NCBI GenBank assembly: GCA_034440575.1
Contig: JAOTOL010001616.1
Span: 1-64,000 of the forward strand
Reading direction: 5' to 3'
Source: Imbricaverruca yamaguchii
Taxonomy: Eukaryota; Arthropoda; Thecostraca; Neoverrucidae
DNA length: 64,000 bases
Below, in pieces: positions 1-11,300 of the stretch; positions within the stretch are counted from its first letter, which is position 1, and each line of letters opens with the position of its first letter. Under the pieces are notes generated by a model that was not told the DNA's origin, did not search any database, and saw only the letters and a program-made list of their open reading frames with translations. The position numbers and the translations under genes are program-made.

Positions 1-1164
1 TTGTGGTGTAGTGTGGTGTGTGTTCGGGTGTTGTCTGTATGCTTGATGGTACGAAGTGGCTAGTTTATTTGGTAATTGTAAGTAAAACAACATGTTTGGG
101 AGATGTTTTATTCAATCTTGTATTAGTTTTTTAGTGGTATTTTTTGTTGCTTCCACATGTTTGTGTCTGAGTACATGTGGAGCCCATTCTATCTAGGATG
201 AATCTGGAGTGCAAAAATGTTAAGAGAGATGAAATCTCTCTTAAGAGATGAAATATCTTAAGAAGTGCCTTAATTCCCACCCTGGGGTGGACTCCAGGTG
301 GTAATAGACGAATAAGCTTATTTCACCTATTCTGGGAGAAAGATGCTGGGAAACAATGGTTAAAATTTATATATAAAATACTTGAAATTGATAAACCGAA
401 GTACCATTGCTGGTATCACATATTGATACGTTCGAATATTCCTCCAACATCCAAAAGCTACAACGGTATTGATGAAAACGAATGCACAAATTCCTTGACA
501 AGATATTCAATATTTATAAACTAAAAGAATAGTTACTCACCTCTGTGTGACAGACTATCCCGCTATTGTTCAAAAGATCGCCAATTATTTCTTTCTCACA
601 CCAGCAATAAACGGCGCCATAGCCAAGGACAGTCGAGCATTACTACTCTACGAAATGTAAACAAGGTAGCAAGCTGATGGCCGTTAATGTATGTATGTGG
701 TGCGTGAAAATTGTCTAACGTCCGTATCTTCCACACCTTATAACCTCCAAATATTGAAAGTTCCCTTCTAAAAAATGACATTAGCTTTCAAAACAGCCGA
801 GCAAGAGGCGTTCAAATATTTCGGAAAATTGCTCAGTTTCTAGTTTGTATTTCACCTTGGTTAAACTGAATGGACACTAGATTCCAATGCAGCACTAAAA
901 ATAGGATAAACTAGACCCATGCACGAAAAATTGTCGTCGAAGGCCACTTCAGGATGTCCTCGATTTAGGATCGCATCGACTTCTGCTGGTCATACAGCGG
1001 AGAATGTCCTCGAAAATATTTGAAGATCAATAAGAACGTTAATGTCATAGTGTTATTTGACTATTTCGTGCATGTTTGACAATGACAATACAACATTGTA
1101 CTGTTTGACAATGAAATGCGCTGTGATTAAAGTACTACAGATTCAATAGAAAGTGGAAGCTGAT
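1..1164. other. Gene-free stretch with small palindromes
   Basis: No convincing coding exon on either strand; the short open frames lack recognisable domains. At 220-244 there is a perfect hairpin: 11-bp arms TTAAGAGAGAT and ATCTCTCTTAA around a GAA loop. An imperfect second copy of the palindrome follows at 241-262. Nothing else stands out. Confidence 0.5.
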
Positions 1165-2480
1165 ATTCGGATACCACGCTGGAAGAGAAACGCCCTAACT
1201 GTATTCAAAGACGCTAAATTATCCTCTCCACATCCATAATTGCAATGCACCTATAAATCCAGCCATGGTCCGGATACCATACCACTCCAGACGCTTGATC
1301 GAATGCTGCAGTCCGGATATCGCAGCTCGTATGTCACACATCATACCCTGAGTATTACACTCCAGTATATCGTTGCTAGCTACAACAGCCCAAACATCAC
1401 ACTCCAGATACCGAAGCTCGTATATCACACCTCACATCCTGGGTATCACGGCCCGGCATATCGTGGTGTAGTTAAAATACATCCAACGTCACACTCATAC
1501 CACAGGAAGAAAGCCAGTCCGGATCATATCACGGCGCACATACTGCAACCCGGATGCCACAGCACCGATACTGCAGACAGTGCGTCATTTCCGGCAGTAG
1601 CAGAACACGAGTCTCGTCGTCCGGGGACCACACCACGGATTCTGCTCACTGGATATCTCAATCTGGATGCTGTGGTCCAAGAAACACCTCCAGGATGGGA
1701 GAGTCCTGGGTCTGGATCGCCCATGCATCGCGGATCACGGATTTTGTGCATTATATATCTCAACCTGGATATCACAGCTTCTGGTATCACAACCAAGATA
1801 GGGCAGTCCAGGGTCCGACCGTCCCCAATACCTGATAACATATCACGATTATCACAATCTGGATATCACAGTCGACAATCGGGTTATTTCAGATATAATA
1901 TCACATTCCGAATAACACCAGTCTATGGACGTGAAATGCAGATACTGGAATACGAATGACGCAGTTAGATGTCAGTGGAAGCACCGCAACCCGAGTGTTG
2001 TATTCGAGGGGCATGCGACTGCCGGCACCACAGCTCGAATGCTAGACCAGATACCATACCAGTCGGGATTCGATGGTACGGATTCCACGTCTGGCACTTC
2101 GTCACTTCCATATTGCCTTTAACAAATCCAACGAATGTTAGCTGTTCAAATCCGGTGAGTTTTGAAGTCAGATATTTTTATATTTCCTCCCACCCAAACT
2201 GGGATTCAGGATCTGCCCCTGGTGGCTGGTACAACATAGATCGCATATCACAGCCAGGATGTCACATTCGGGATAGCATCAGTACGGACACTGCAGTTCG
2301 AGTAGCAGTGCGGGTACTATACAATGAACCGGATACCACTGTCTAGATATGATTCGGATACCGAATTGCACCAGATACTGTAGTTCTGACACCGCAATGT
2401 TTGTCACTGCTAGTATATTATAATCCGGATACTGAAGCTGTCCAGTCAACTCAAGTACCCGAGTCACTTGACGCTCGCCG
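1165..2480. repeat. Degenerate short-period minisatellite
   Basis: The motif CYGGATAYCACAG and close variants recur irregularly every 12-30 bases through the whole stretch, for example near 1165, 1270, 1310, 1550, 1760, 1858, 2255 and 2330. The long open frames here (up to 239 codons) come from this repeat. They contain no known domain and run on both strands, so I do not call a gene. Confidence 0.6.
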
Positions 2481-2781
2481 TGAGCACCTGGACAATCTTG
2501 CCACTTGTCACAAGATCCTGAACACGTCCTGGATCACCGGAAATGGAAGAGAGCAAAGCTCTGCTCCGGACGTGCACAGCCGGCACACAATCGGTTGCGA
2601 GCTTCAAGACTAATGACTAGTTATATTAACGTCAGACTAAAAAAAGATGCAAATTCCAGGCACAGATGCCTTCAATGACTAATCTACCAGGAACCCATTT
2701 TGTGTCAATAATACCTTTTCGATCAAATAATGACAAGAAAACAATCCCACTACACCTTTCTTATCCGGGTAAATTTCAATT

Positions 2782-4126
2782 TTAACACGCGCCCTGGAGG
2801 GGGGAGGGCGAAATCCGCCCACCCCTCCGGTTTTTCGTAGATAACTCCAGATTTTACCGGCCGATATACGGCATTGTGTGTGTACCTGCCAATAAATGAC
2901 CGGCGCGTTGTTTGAAGGAAGAAAAATTAAAATCGACCGAAAATTTTTCGAGTTAAGGTTCGCTAAAGTCCAAAAAGATTCCAGCGCCAGATCACAAATA
3001 TCGTCGCTGATGCGCTTCCGGTATACTAGCAAAAAGGAAGTGTTCTTGGCAAAACTAGCGACTTGTTTGATTTACATTGTCATGCTACATTGTTCTGGAG
3101 TCATGTCAAGTCACCGAGGTCAAGTCAGGTCAAGTTCATAACAGGTTAACACACGCTCTAGAGGGGGTATGGCGAAATCCGCCAATCCTTCCGACTTTTC
3201 GTACATAACACCATATTGTACCGGCCGATATACGCCAAATTTATCGCGTACCAGCTTAGAAATGACCGGCGCATTGATTAAAGCAAGAAAAGTGGAAATC
3301 GGCCGAGACGTTTTCAAGTTAGGGGCCGTTAAAGTAAAAAGAATTCACAGCGCCAGACCACAAAAATCGGCGCTGATGCGCTTCCCGTATATTGGCAATA
3401 GGGAAGTGTTCTTGACAACACTAGCGACTTGTTTGATGCATATTGCTATGCTATATAATTTAAAAGTGATGTTAGGTCGCCGAGGTCAAGTCAGGTCAAG
3501 TTCATGACAGGCTAATGGAGGCAAACTTGGTCAACTGGAATGTGTCATAAATGCAAATGACTCATGCGATTGATGTCACTTTACATGTTATTCCCTATAC
3601 ATCCCGAAATCTACTGTTTGTCATTGTGTGCCTAAGCATTTCCATCCTTTATTCATGTATTTCACTCCTTTATTTGCGAAGCCGATTGTGCCGAGCCGCC
3701 CAACGGAGCAGTCGGGATGGGAGCTCGGTTCCGGTAACTGGAGCAGGTAATGACTTAATAAAGTGCTCCTATATAGGTGACCTGAGGTCAAATGGCGGAT
3801 CTGACATCTGTATTGCATCATTAGTAATGTCCAAAACATCTTTAATGCCAATTTTGGAGCATTTAAACACAACCGCAGTGATCCATAACAATGACAAGCC
3901 AAGCCACGCAAAACCAGAAAATTTTGCTATTTTGACCTCATTTGACCTTGAAGATATTGACCTAAGGTCATGCACTTTGCACACAATAGAGTTCACTATC
4001 GTGCCTATCCACCCTGTGAATTTCGTTGCTCTAGCCTTCATAGGAGCTGAGATCTTAGGGGGGGCGGAATCCGCCCACCCTCTCCAGGGCGCGTTATTTT
4101 CAGAGGCCCTCCAGGGCGCGTGTTAA
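2782..4126. mobile_element. Non-autonomous TTAA-flanked DNA element, copy 1
   Basis: The element lies between TTAA at 2782-2785 and TTAA at 4123-4126. Its termini are inverted: CACGCGCCCTGGAGG inside the left end and CCTCCAGGGCGCGTG inside the right end. TTAA targets and CAC/CCC termini are characteristic of the piggyBac superfamily, so this reads as a piggyBac-like MITE; no transposase is encoded. Two tandem units of about 365 bp (from 2782 and from 3146) are followed by a unique 600-bp part. The same arrangement occurs inverted at 31.7-33.06 kb. Ten AGGTCA/TGACCT hexamers lie inside (3117, 3127, 3483, 3493, 3778, 3785, 3933, 3943, 3958, 3965). GC-rich hairpins of the form GGCGGAATCCGCC sit near the ends. 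The 191-codon open frame from 3551 looks like chance. Confidence 0.75.
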
Positions 4127-5339
4127 CAGTCGGAAATACAATTGTCCACCAAGAAACTAAGGTGTCATGAAGCAAGTATATATCCAGCTCCAATCATTCT
4201 TGGGAGAGGTCAATTGCCTTCTAGACACAAAGAAAATAAAGTTGCGCTTGGTTGCTAACGAAGTTCGCCGTTCATTCGACCTCGGGATATATGGGAACCT
4301 GTCTCAGATGCAAGAAAATTTTGAATTCTTGTAATCTGTGCAGGTTATTTTACAACGCATTCGAGCGCCTATTTATATATATATATATATATAGCATATA
4401 TATATACATACACATAGCATAATTGTTTCATCGCCTCTTCCGAATACGAGATCTTCCACAATACCCAAAAATATATCTACAGCTAGTTTTCGCTCGTGAA
4501 TGGAATTTTCGCAACAAGTATGTGGCGTTCGTCTGAACTATAAGTGCGGTGGTCGGAAAAAGATACTCATGCCTATGGCCCGCACAAATTGAAACGAAAT
4601 CAAAACATAACATTAACTTTTACATTATCTCTGAATATCCCGTCCAATTTTCAGCTTCCTTTATTCTGGCTTAGATCGTTCAGTGCTTGTATGTAAGGCA
4701 TGATTATACGCAGTATGTAGTTTTAAACTAAGTTAATCTGAAAACTTTCAAATAATTGTAATGAGTGCATTCAAAAATACTCCTTTATCTTGTTGTTATT
4801 GCCACCTCGATAATGTCCTCGTACAACTAAACAGAAAGCATGGCACTACCCTAGCCTCCGCTCTTCAGAATAGTGATCAGGAAAATAACGCCAAACGTGA
4901 CAGCTTTCATTTGATATAGTAGCAACAGGTTATCTCTAAGCTGTATATGTGGATGTCTACCTAAGAGCAACTAAGAATAACCCGATTCATTAAATACAAC
5001 GTCAACGGATTATCATTTTGTTTGCGGATGTATTAATCACACCGTAGCAATACGTACAGCAATTTGATCTTGCAAAGATTGTGGTGGTCATACTTGCATA
5101 GGTAGCAAAGGGCTTTTGTCCCCCGCATAGCACTGACCCTGTAGGGCACACAACTTGACGAGAAAATTCTAAGAAATGCTGCATGCTAAAATTTAAAACA
5201 AAACTAAACAAAAATTAATGTAAAAATTGCAGCATGGCACACAAACGAGCACCTCCAGATGAAGTAACTGAAAAGATAGACATACCTAACACACACTTCA
5301 TAATCACTGCCAGGGTTGCGACATTTCCTGGGTCCTGGA
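4127..5339. other. Gene-free stretch with a TA microsatellite
   Basis: Intergenic sequence between the TTAA element and the Nup58 gene. A (TA)n tract lies at about 4373-4405. I see no exon. The part nearest 5339 is expected to hold the 3' UTR of the minus-strand Nup58 gene, but I find no canonical AATAAA on that strand. Confidence 0.4.
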
Positions 5340-5353
5340 CCTGGATTTCCAGC

Positions 5354-5505
5354 CCAGGATCACCACCATCAGTGACCTCAGCAGTCTGGGACCAACAACC
5401 CAGGATCACCACCATCAGTCACCTCCGCAGTCTGGGAACACCACAACCAGTCACCTCCACAGGCTGGGACCTCCAGCGCAGGATCACCAACATCAGTCGT
5501 CTCCC
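5354..5505. repeat. Minisatellite downstream of Nup58
   Basis: About three and a half imperfect copies of a roughly 46-bp unit built on CAGGATCACCACCATCAGT followed by a CAGTCTGGGA block. It starts just past the Nup58 stop codon, so it would fall in the 3' UTR or downstream flank. It extends an overlapping open frame that shadows the true C-terminus. Confidence 0.7.
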
Positions 5506-5519
5506 CGGCCGCGATTCTG

Positions 5520-6763
5520 TCAGAAGGTGACCTTGCCACGTTTGGTGCCCGGCGGCGGGTCGAGTCTGAGGCCGGACGAGCCGCCCAGAGGGGCGCTGAT
5601 GGTGGGCGTCGCCGAGCCCAGCAGACCGATCGAGCCGACGCCGCCCAGCAGGGCGGCACTGGGCGGCGGCGGCGGGGGTGGCGGTGCCTGGCCGAGCACG
5701 GCGGCCGCGGCCGCCGCCGCCGCGTTACGGTCGACGGCGAACGGCGACGGTCCGGGCCGGCGGTCGGCCGCCCGGTCGGACACGCCGCAGCCGCGCGTGG
5801 CCGGCTGCCGGCGAACACGTCGGCCGAGTCGCCCACCACCGTGCGCCGGTACGCCCGGTAGTGGTCCTTGAGCGCCTGCACCTTCTCGTGCACGGTCTGC
5901 AGGTGGCCGGCCAGCCACACGAACGCCTCGTGCAGCTGGCGGATGGCGCGCAGCAGCTCCTCGGGCGTCACGCAGCCGGGCGCGCCGCCCAGCAGCCGCT
6001 CCAGCTGGTCGATGTGGCGCCGGTACTGCACCATGGCCGCCTCGTACTGGCGCACCAGGTCGGCGAACAGCTCCTGCGGCGCCGTGTTGTCGTACTGCAG
6101 GCCGGCCGACGTCTCGGCCGTGCGCTGCGCCACCTCGGCGCGCTTGAGCGCGTCGCACACGTCCGCCTTGAGCTTGCCGGCGACGGCCGCGTGCTGCTGC
6201 ACGGACGCGTCGACGGCGGCCAGCAGCTGGCGCAGCTCGGCCGTCTCCTCGCCGGCCCGCTGCACGGCCGCCCACGAGTGGCGCGAGATCAGCTCGCACT
6301 CGGACTTCTGCGCCTTCACGTGCGCGCGGAACGCGTCCACGGTCTGCACCACCGACTCGGGCACGGCCGTCTCCTTGGCGGACTTGCCGTCGGCCTTGGC
6401 CAGGTCCGCCGCCGAGCTCGAGATGGCGCCGGCCGCGCTGCCCGCGCCGATCTGCAGCTTGCCGCCCAGGCCGACCGACGCCGTGGTGGCCACGGCCGCC
6501 GGCGCCACGCCGATCCCGGCGGGCGCCGGCGCCGCGGCCACGCCGCTGGCGCCGAAACCGAAGCCGCTGGACGGCTGCTGGGCGCCGCCGAAGCTGAAGC
6601 CGGCGGAGGACGTCGGCAGCAGCGCCGGCGCGCGGTTCAGGGAGAGGTTAATGTCGGCCGGCTTTGCAGCCAGTGGAGCACCGAACGAGAATCCGGTGGT
6701 GGTGGTGGTCGTCGCGGCGGTTGGGCCCGCAGACGTGGCACCAAACGAGAATCCCAGGGTCAT
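5520..6763 (-). CDS. Nup58: Nucleoporin Nup58/Nup45-like protein, with one frame break
   Basis: FG nucleoporin of the central Nup62-Nup58-Nup54 channel complex of the nuclear pore, which gates nucleocytoplasmic transport. Starting from the ATG at 6763, the N-terminus has FSFG at residues 5-8, 24-27 and 56-59 and FGFG at 68-71. An Ala-rich linker follows, then an alpha-helical coiled-coil region (about 135-319) containing VDAFRAHVKAQK, GLQYDNTAPQELF and ALKDHYRAYRRTVVGDSADV, as in Nup58 proteins. That frame then loses similarity near residue 319 (about 5805). A different frame continues with PGPSPFAVDRNAAAAAAAA and ends PPPGTKRGKVTF at the TGA 5520-5522, matching the conserved Nup58 tail. The total length (1244 bp) is 2 modulo 3, consistent with one missing base. 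The rebuilt protein would be about 413 aa, shorter than fly or vertebrate Nup58 (roughly 550-600). There is no intron in the coding part; a splice acceptor just before the ATG (CACCAG) is possible. Confidence 0.85.
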
Positions 6764-7043
6764 CGTCTGGTGCTTTGTGCGAGCAGAAAATCAAATCTGA
6801 AATCAGGCACAACTCTTACACATTTGAATCGTCACTATGGAAATCATGAGCAGTATTCAGTACGGCATCCACAAAAAACGTCCTGTGAAAAAATAGTTAG
6901 CAATCCTGAAGATAAAAGCTGATGGTGACTGGCTCTAAATGGCTCAAAGGGAATTAAAGTATTCTACATATGCATCCGGTTCCCCATACAAGCTAGTTAA
7001 CTTTGCAGCTCATCTCAGGAAGTCATACCATGCACAAGTCAAG

Positions 7044-7275
7044 AGAACTTTGTTTCCTGTTAATGTCTCCTGTGATGATAGTCATTTTGATATGGGGGCT
7101 TCATTCACCTTATACATCCAATATGTTCTTGTCTTCAGTATCTGTTGCACCGCGCCATTCAGTGACACAACCAACCCATTCAAAAGTGAGATATAACAAT
7201 TTAAGGTCACAAATGAAGTACTGGCTTAATGCAGGAGGTAAATTATCTTTCTGCCCTCTCACTTGAGGCTACCTA
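7044..7275. repeat. Dispersed 230-bp repeat, copy 1
   Basis: Near-identical to 14605-14827 in the same orientation. Shared blocks include CCAATATGTTCTTGTCTTCA, the segment around GTGACACAACCAACCCATTC, and AAATGAAGTACTGGCTTAAT. It has no coding capacity that I recognise and no inverted termini. Its class is unknown. Confidence 0.7.
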
Positions 7276-7578
7276 TTACATAAAAAGGCCCAGTCTTATA
7301 AAAGACTACTTGAAGGAAATATTCTGGCTGTCCCATGTTCTGTCACTTGCATAACAGTTCAGGTGCATTGAAATGATGAATAATAGGCTATATGAACCTA
7401 TTATGCATTATATTTCAACCAAATTTTTACTGAAGCTTTTCCAAGACCAACTTCAGGAGACAAATTATGAACTAAATTATACTACTGCTTAATCTTAAGC
7501 TGACATGTATTTTAGATGAAAACAGTAAATGTCATCCAAAATGCCACCAAACCAGCATGCATTTCACTGCCATCACAG

Positions 7579-8084
7579 TGTAGAGAGAGTACAAAAGAGG
7601 GCTACAAAAATGGTTAATGGCATAAGCAACCTGGCATATGAAGAAAGATTGAAGAAACTGAATATGTTTTCACTTAGATATAGAAGGCTGAGAGGAGATC
7701 TCATCGAGATCTTTAAATTTGTCAATGGTCTGGATAGGGGTTACCTTGGGGAAATGTTTGAATTGATCAGAAATGATGCAATTAGAGGTCATAAATTCAA
7801 AATTAAAGTTAACCACAGCAGAACAAGGTTAAGGCAAACTTTCTTCACCAACAGGGTAGTGGAACACTGGAACCAGCTGCCAGAAAACATCGTCAGTAGC
7901 AGCACATTGAACATCTTTAAAAACAGCATAGACAATCATTATAAGAATAGAGGGCTTGCTTTTCAGTATTACAGGGAGGGCTGATTGGCAGATTTGGTGG
8001 GCAACTGGTTCAGTGTACAGAGTGCAGCCAAGAAGGGCCCATGTGGCTCATAGGTGCACTAATCTTTTATGTCTTTATGTCTCT
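7579..8084 (+). mobile_element. 5'-truncated CR1-like LINE, 3' end only
   Basis: The sequence matches the 3' end of the longer LINE at 60721-61235. An open frame (ending at 7984) encodes the C-terminal tail downstream of the reverse transcriptase, with VQKRATKMVNG, YEERLKKLNMFSLRYRRLRG and VVEHWNQLPENIVSSSTLN, a block typical of CR1/L2-group elements. The 3' end is the LINE's octamer tail (TATGTCTT repeats) at about 8068-8084. The 5' junction is near 7579, so more than 80 percent of the element is missing, as expected from abortive reverse transcription. Confidence 0.85.
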
Positions 8085-8225
8085 CCACAAGCCATGAACT
8101 CAGCACCGTCGGATCACACAGGCTTCCTCATTGCAGGCTGCACACAAGGAATCATCGGAACACACACGTTCTCCTCTACCAGTCATACATCCTGGATTCT
8201 CAGAACACACGTAGACTTCCTCTTC

Positions 8226-8300
8226 ACAGAGTGCAACCAAGAAGGGCCCTTGTGGCTCATAGTTGCACTAATCTTTTATGTCTTTATGTCTTTATGTATG
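8226..8300 (+). mobile_element. 72-bp LINE 3'-tail fragment
   Basis: A second, minimal copy of the same LINE tail. It starts at AGAGTGCAACCAAGAAGG, continues through TGGCTCATAGTTGCACTAAT and ends in three TATGTCTT-type octamers. It lies only 140 bp beyond the larger truncated copy. Its central sequence is closer to the 61.2-kb LINE than to its neighbour, which suggests an independent insertion. Confidence 0.75.
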
Positions 8301-11300
8301 TTGTTTTGTCCATAGGTGATTCCTTTTGCCAGCTAGATATCATAATCTTGCATGCAAACTGCACACACCTTTCTCCACCAGTAGTAAGCTAGGACTCAGG
8401 AGAATCACAATGCCACATCAGCCTAAATTTGTCTATTTATAAATTTATGGGCAATTAAGTAGAAGCTCAAGGACATACATTGGATACAAAATGTATGGAC
8501 TGCAATTGTTGTGGCATACCTGGCATCTCCTTCTTCTACCATTTCATTGGGAAATTGCATGTAACTAAGATATGTACTATTTAAAATCAGATTCCTATTG
8601 CATTTTAAATATACCATGTAAAATACACAATAGTTGGTTTTAGGTAACTCAGCATCAGTAGGCTTTATGATTTCCAACATCAGTAGGTTATATGCAATCC
8701 AACATCACTGGTTTCTATGTGATTGAGCCTCAATAGGTTAGGTTATGTTCTTGATTTTCTGTTTTTCTTCATTATATCCCACCCCACCTGAAGTCATATT
8801 GCCCACATACTTTCCCATATTGTGTTGTGCAAAGAGTGAAAAACATGTGTCTGCATCACCAAATGTTGTTAAATATTTTTCCTTCTGTGGACATGGGATT
8901 TAACTTGGATTGCTGCTAATAACTTGACAAATTAATATTTCCCCAATGAAATAAACAGACAATTCATTTAAAAGAACATAAAAGTACCAGAAATCCTGTT
9001 TAAAAATGTCCATGGGCCTCCATACATATACCAATTGAATTTGTATGCATTTAATTTTTCAATGGCAAGGGATAATCTTCATTCAGGGTGAGGGGACAGA
9101 GTATTATCAGCATCAATAGAATAATAGCAGTATATGAGGTATTATCACAGTTTGGGGTATCCACAAGATAAATATTAGGCAGCTTCCCTCTATGAAGCAG
9201 GGAAAGAGGTTAGGCCTGGTTCATGTAGGTTAGGTTAGGCTTCACTGCAGTCAACTGGTGGTTGTATGATGACTTACTTGTTAAGATGTTTTTGTGCTTA
9301 GTTCAATATCCAATTGAAATGGTTGTTTGTGTGTGTAGGGTAAAACCATCACACTTTGTTCAGTGTGACAGAGCCTGCAGGCATCAGTAAGATGCACACA
9401 TGTCTGAGTGAGGGGGGCTTTAGGGCACATCGACCACATGTCTGAGTGATATTAACATCATGCAGCATTAGTAACAGTGTAAGGACAGCAAGGATGGAAT
9501 ATCAGCAAGGGACCATCATCACAGATGCTGGTCATCAATTAAGAAAGCATGTGCAAAGGAAGGAACCAGTTCCATCATCATAATCACATCCATATGTAAA
9601 CCTGACAGAACAAATGCTTGAAAAACATGTGCATCACATGTCACATCTACATGTTTGTATACATTTGGTCACATTTCACAACAATTGGTGTTTGTTTTCT
9701 TCAAAAACAGGTCAGGCTAGGTTAATAGATTTGTGAAATTATGAACTGCAGGGAAAAAAGAGAATTTTGCATTAAATGTATTTCCCCCATGGAAGATTAG
9801 GCTATGTTGCAATTATTCCTATATTTTGAACTTCACCTTTATGTTATATTAGGTAACTAACTATAAGTCCCATTTGGGTGTTATTCTGCCCAAATAGGCT
9901 AGGTACCTATTGAGTACACATTTGCAGAGGAAATGAGTGATCACGTAATGTTCAGCACATTCATAAACATTGGAAATACATAATTCTAAGAAATCAAACA
10001 TTGACCTAAACCGGAATTATAAAATCTACAGAAATATTAAGCACAAGATCCTAGTCTCATCCAAAACGATTCAAAGAAAGTGAAGGGAATGTCAAAGCAC
10101 AGCCCACATCTCAGCACAGTCATACAGGTTGACATGCATGGCCTAATAAAACGATTTCCATTACGTTGGAAGCAAAATGCGTACCAATGCAACTCATCCA
10201 CTCTCAACGCGACACAATTAATTCACACCGCCCGTTAATATACTGAGGGCTAAATTCTAGCATTAGTACCCAGGGTTACTTCACCGTGAGTTCTTGATTG
10301 CGCGTGCACTGTAACAGATGCGCGGTGTATGTCGCGTTTCTGAAATTACTAGCCAGCCAAACATAGTGCAATAAAAAATACCAAAAAGTAATTAAAAATA
10401 CATTTTCTGGTCGCCGTGGGCTAGCATTAGGGTCGCCACGGATGGAAACAGGAGACGCGCGCCTTCACAATGCGACGCGAGAAACATTTCCTTATAGCGG
10501 TCACTAATTTATGTCTAATCATTCTTAGAAAGTATTTAGCATGTGATAGGATCCGATGTGATATATTTTGGAGGACTTGCTTTTCGAATGGCTTCCCATT
10601 AATCATCCTTATTGCGGATAATTTAATCGCATGATTTTTAATGTGTGTACTGATAAACAGTCGTAACCAGAGCAGAGGGGTCCTTGGCAACCAAAGATTC
10701 ACTTTATATATACACAAGCTCCCAAAATACACTTGGATATTTTGGCACACACTAATTTCTTTTTTTGATCAGTGCGTGACGAATGCGGCTTCTGTTACAC
10801 TTATATTCTGGATGCCAATTCTTGCGCACGAATTTCAAAATATGGCAATGCCAATGGCACCATTTAAATGAAGGGAACATCTCTGGTTGATTCAGTTTCG
10901 AAGTCATGGACTTGGATTTGGTGGAGGGTAATCTTTTTGTTGGTGAGTATTTTTAGGATTACAACATAATTCCGCCATCATTGTGAAAATAAGAGCAAAA
11001 AGCATGAGTGGGGTGCATGGGAAATCTTATATAGGTTCCTAGTTGGTATTTTGATAGAAAACTAGTGAAGTTCACTAGTTATCCATCAAATGCAGCCAGT
11101 GAACTTCGCAGGCACTATTTTGGGCTCCCAAGAGCTTAAGGCTTAAGGAAACCACAAGGAAGTGACTTTCAATATTTTTTCCAATTACACAAGCTTTTTT
11201 ATGGCTTCTAATTGCTTGTACCACAACAGCTAGTGAGTTAAACCTGCACAACACCATGTTCATGGTCACAATACACACACCACTACAAAATAATCAGTTC

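Noticed and set aside
1240..1959. 239-codon plus-strand open frame
   Set aside because: Made by the degenerate GGATATCACAG-type repeat, with overlapping frames on both strands and no domain.
3551..4126. 191-codon open frame
   Set aside because: Lies inside a non-coding TTAA element; the homologous stretch at 31.7-32.3 kb does not keep the frame.
5678..6922. Long plus-strand open frames (414 and 310 codons) opposite Nup58
   Set aside because: They are antisense to the GC-rich Nup58 exon, with Arg/Ala/Ser-rich low-complexity translations. The minus strand has FG motifs and Nup58 coiled-coil motifs.
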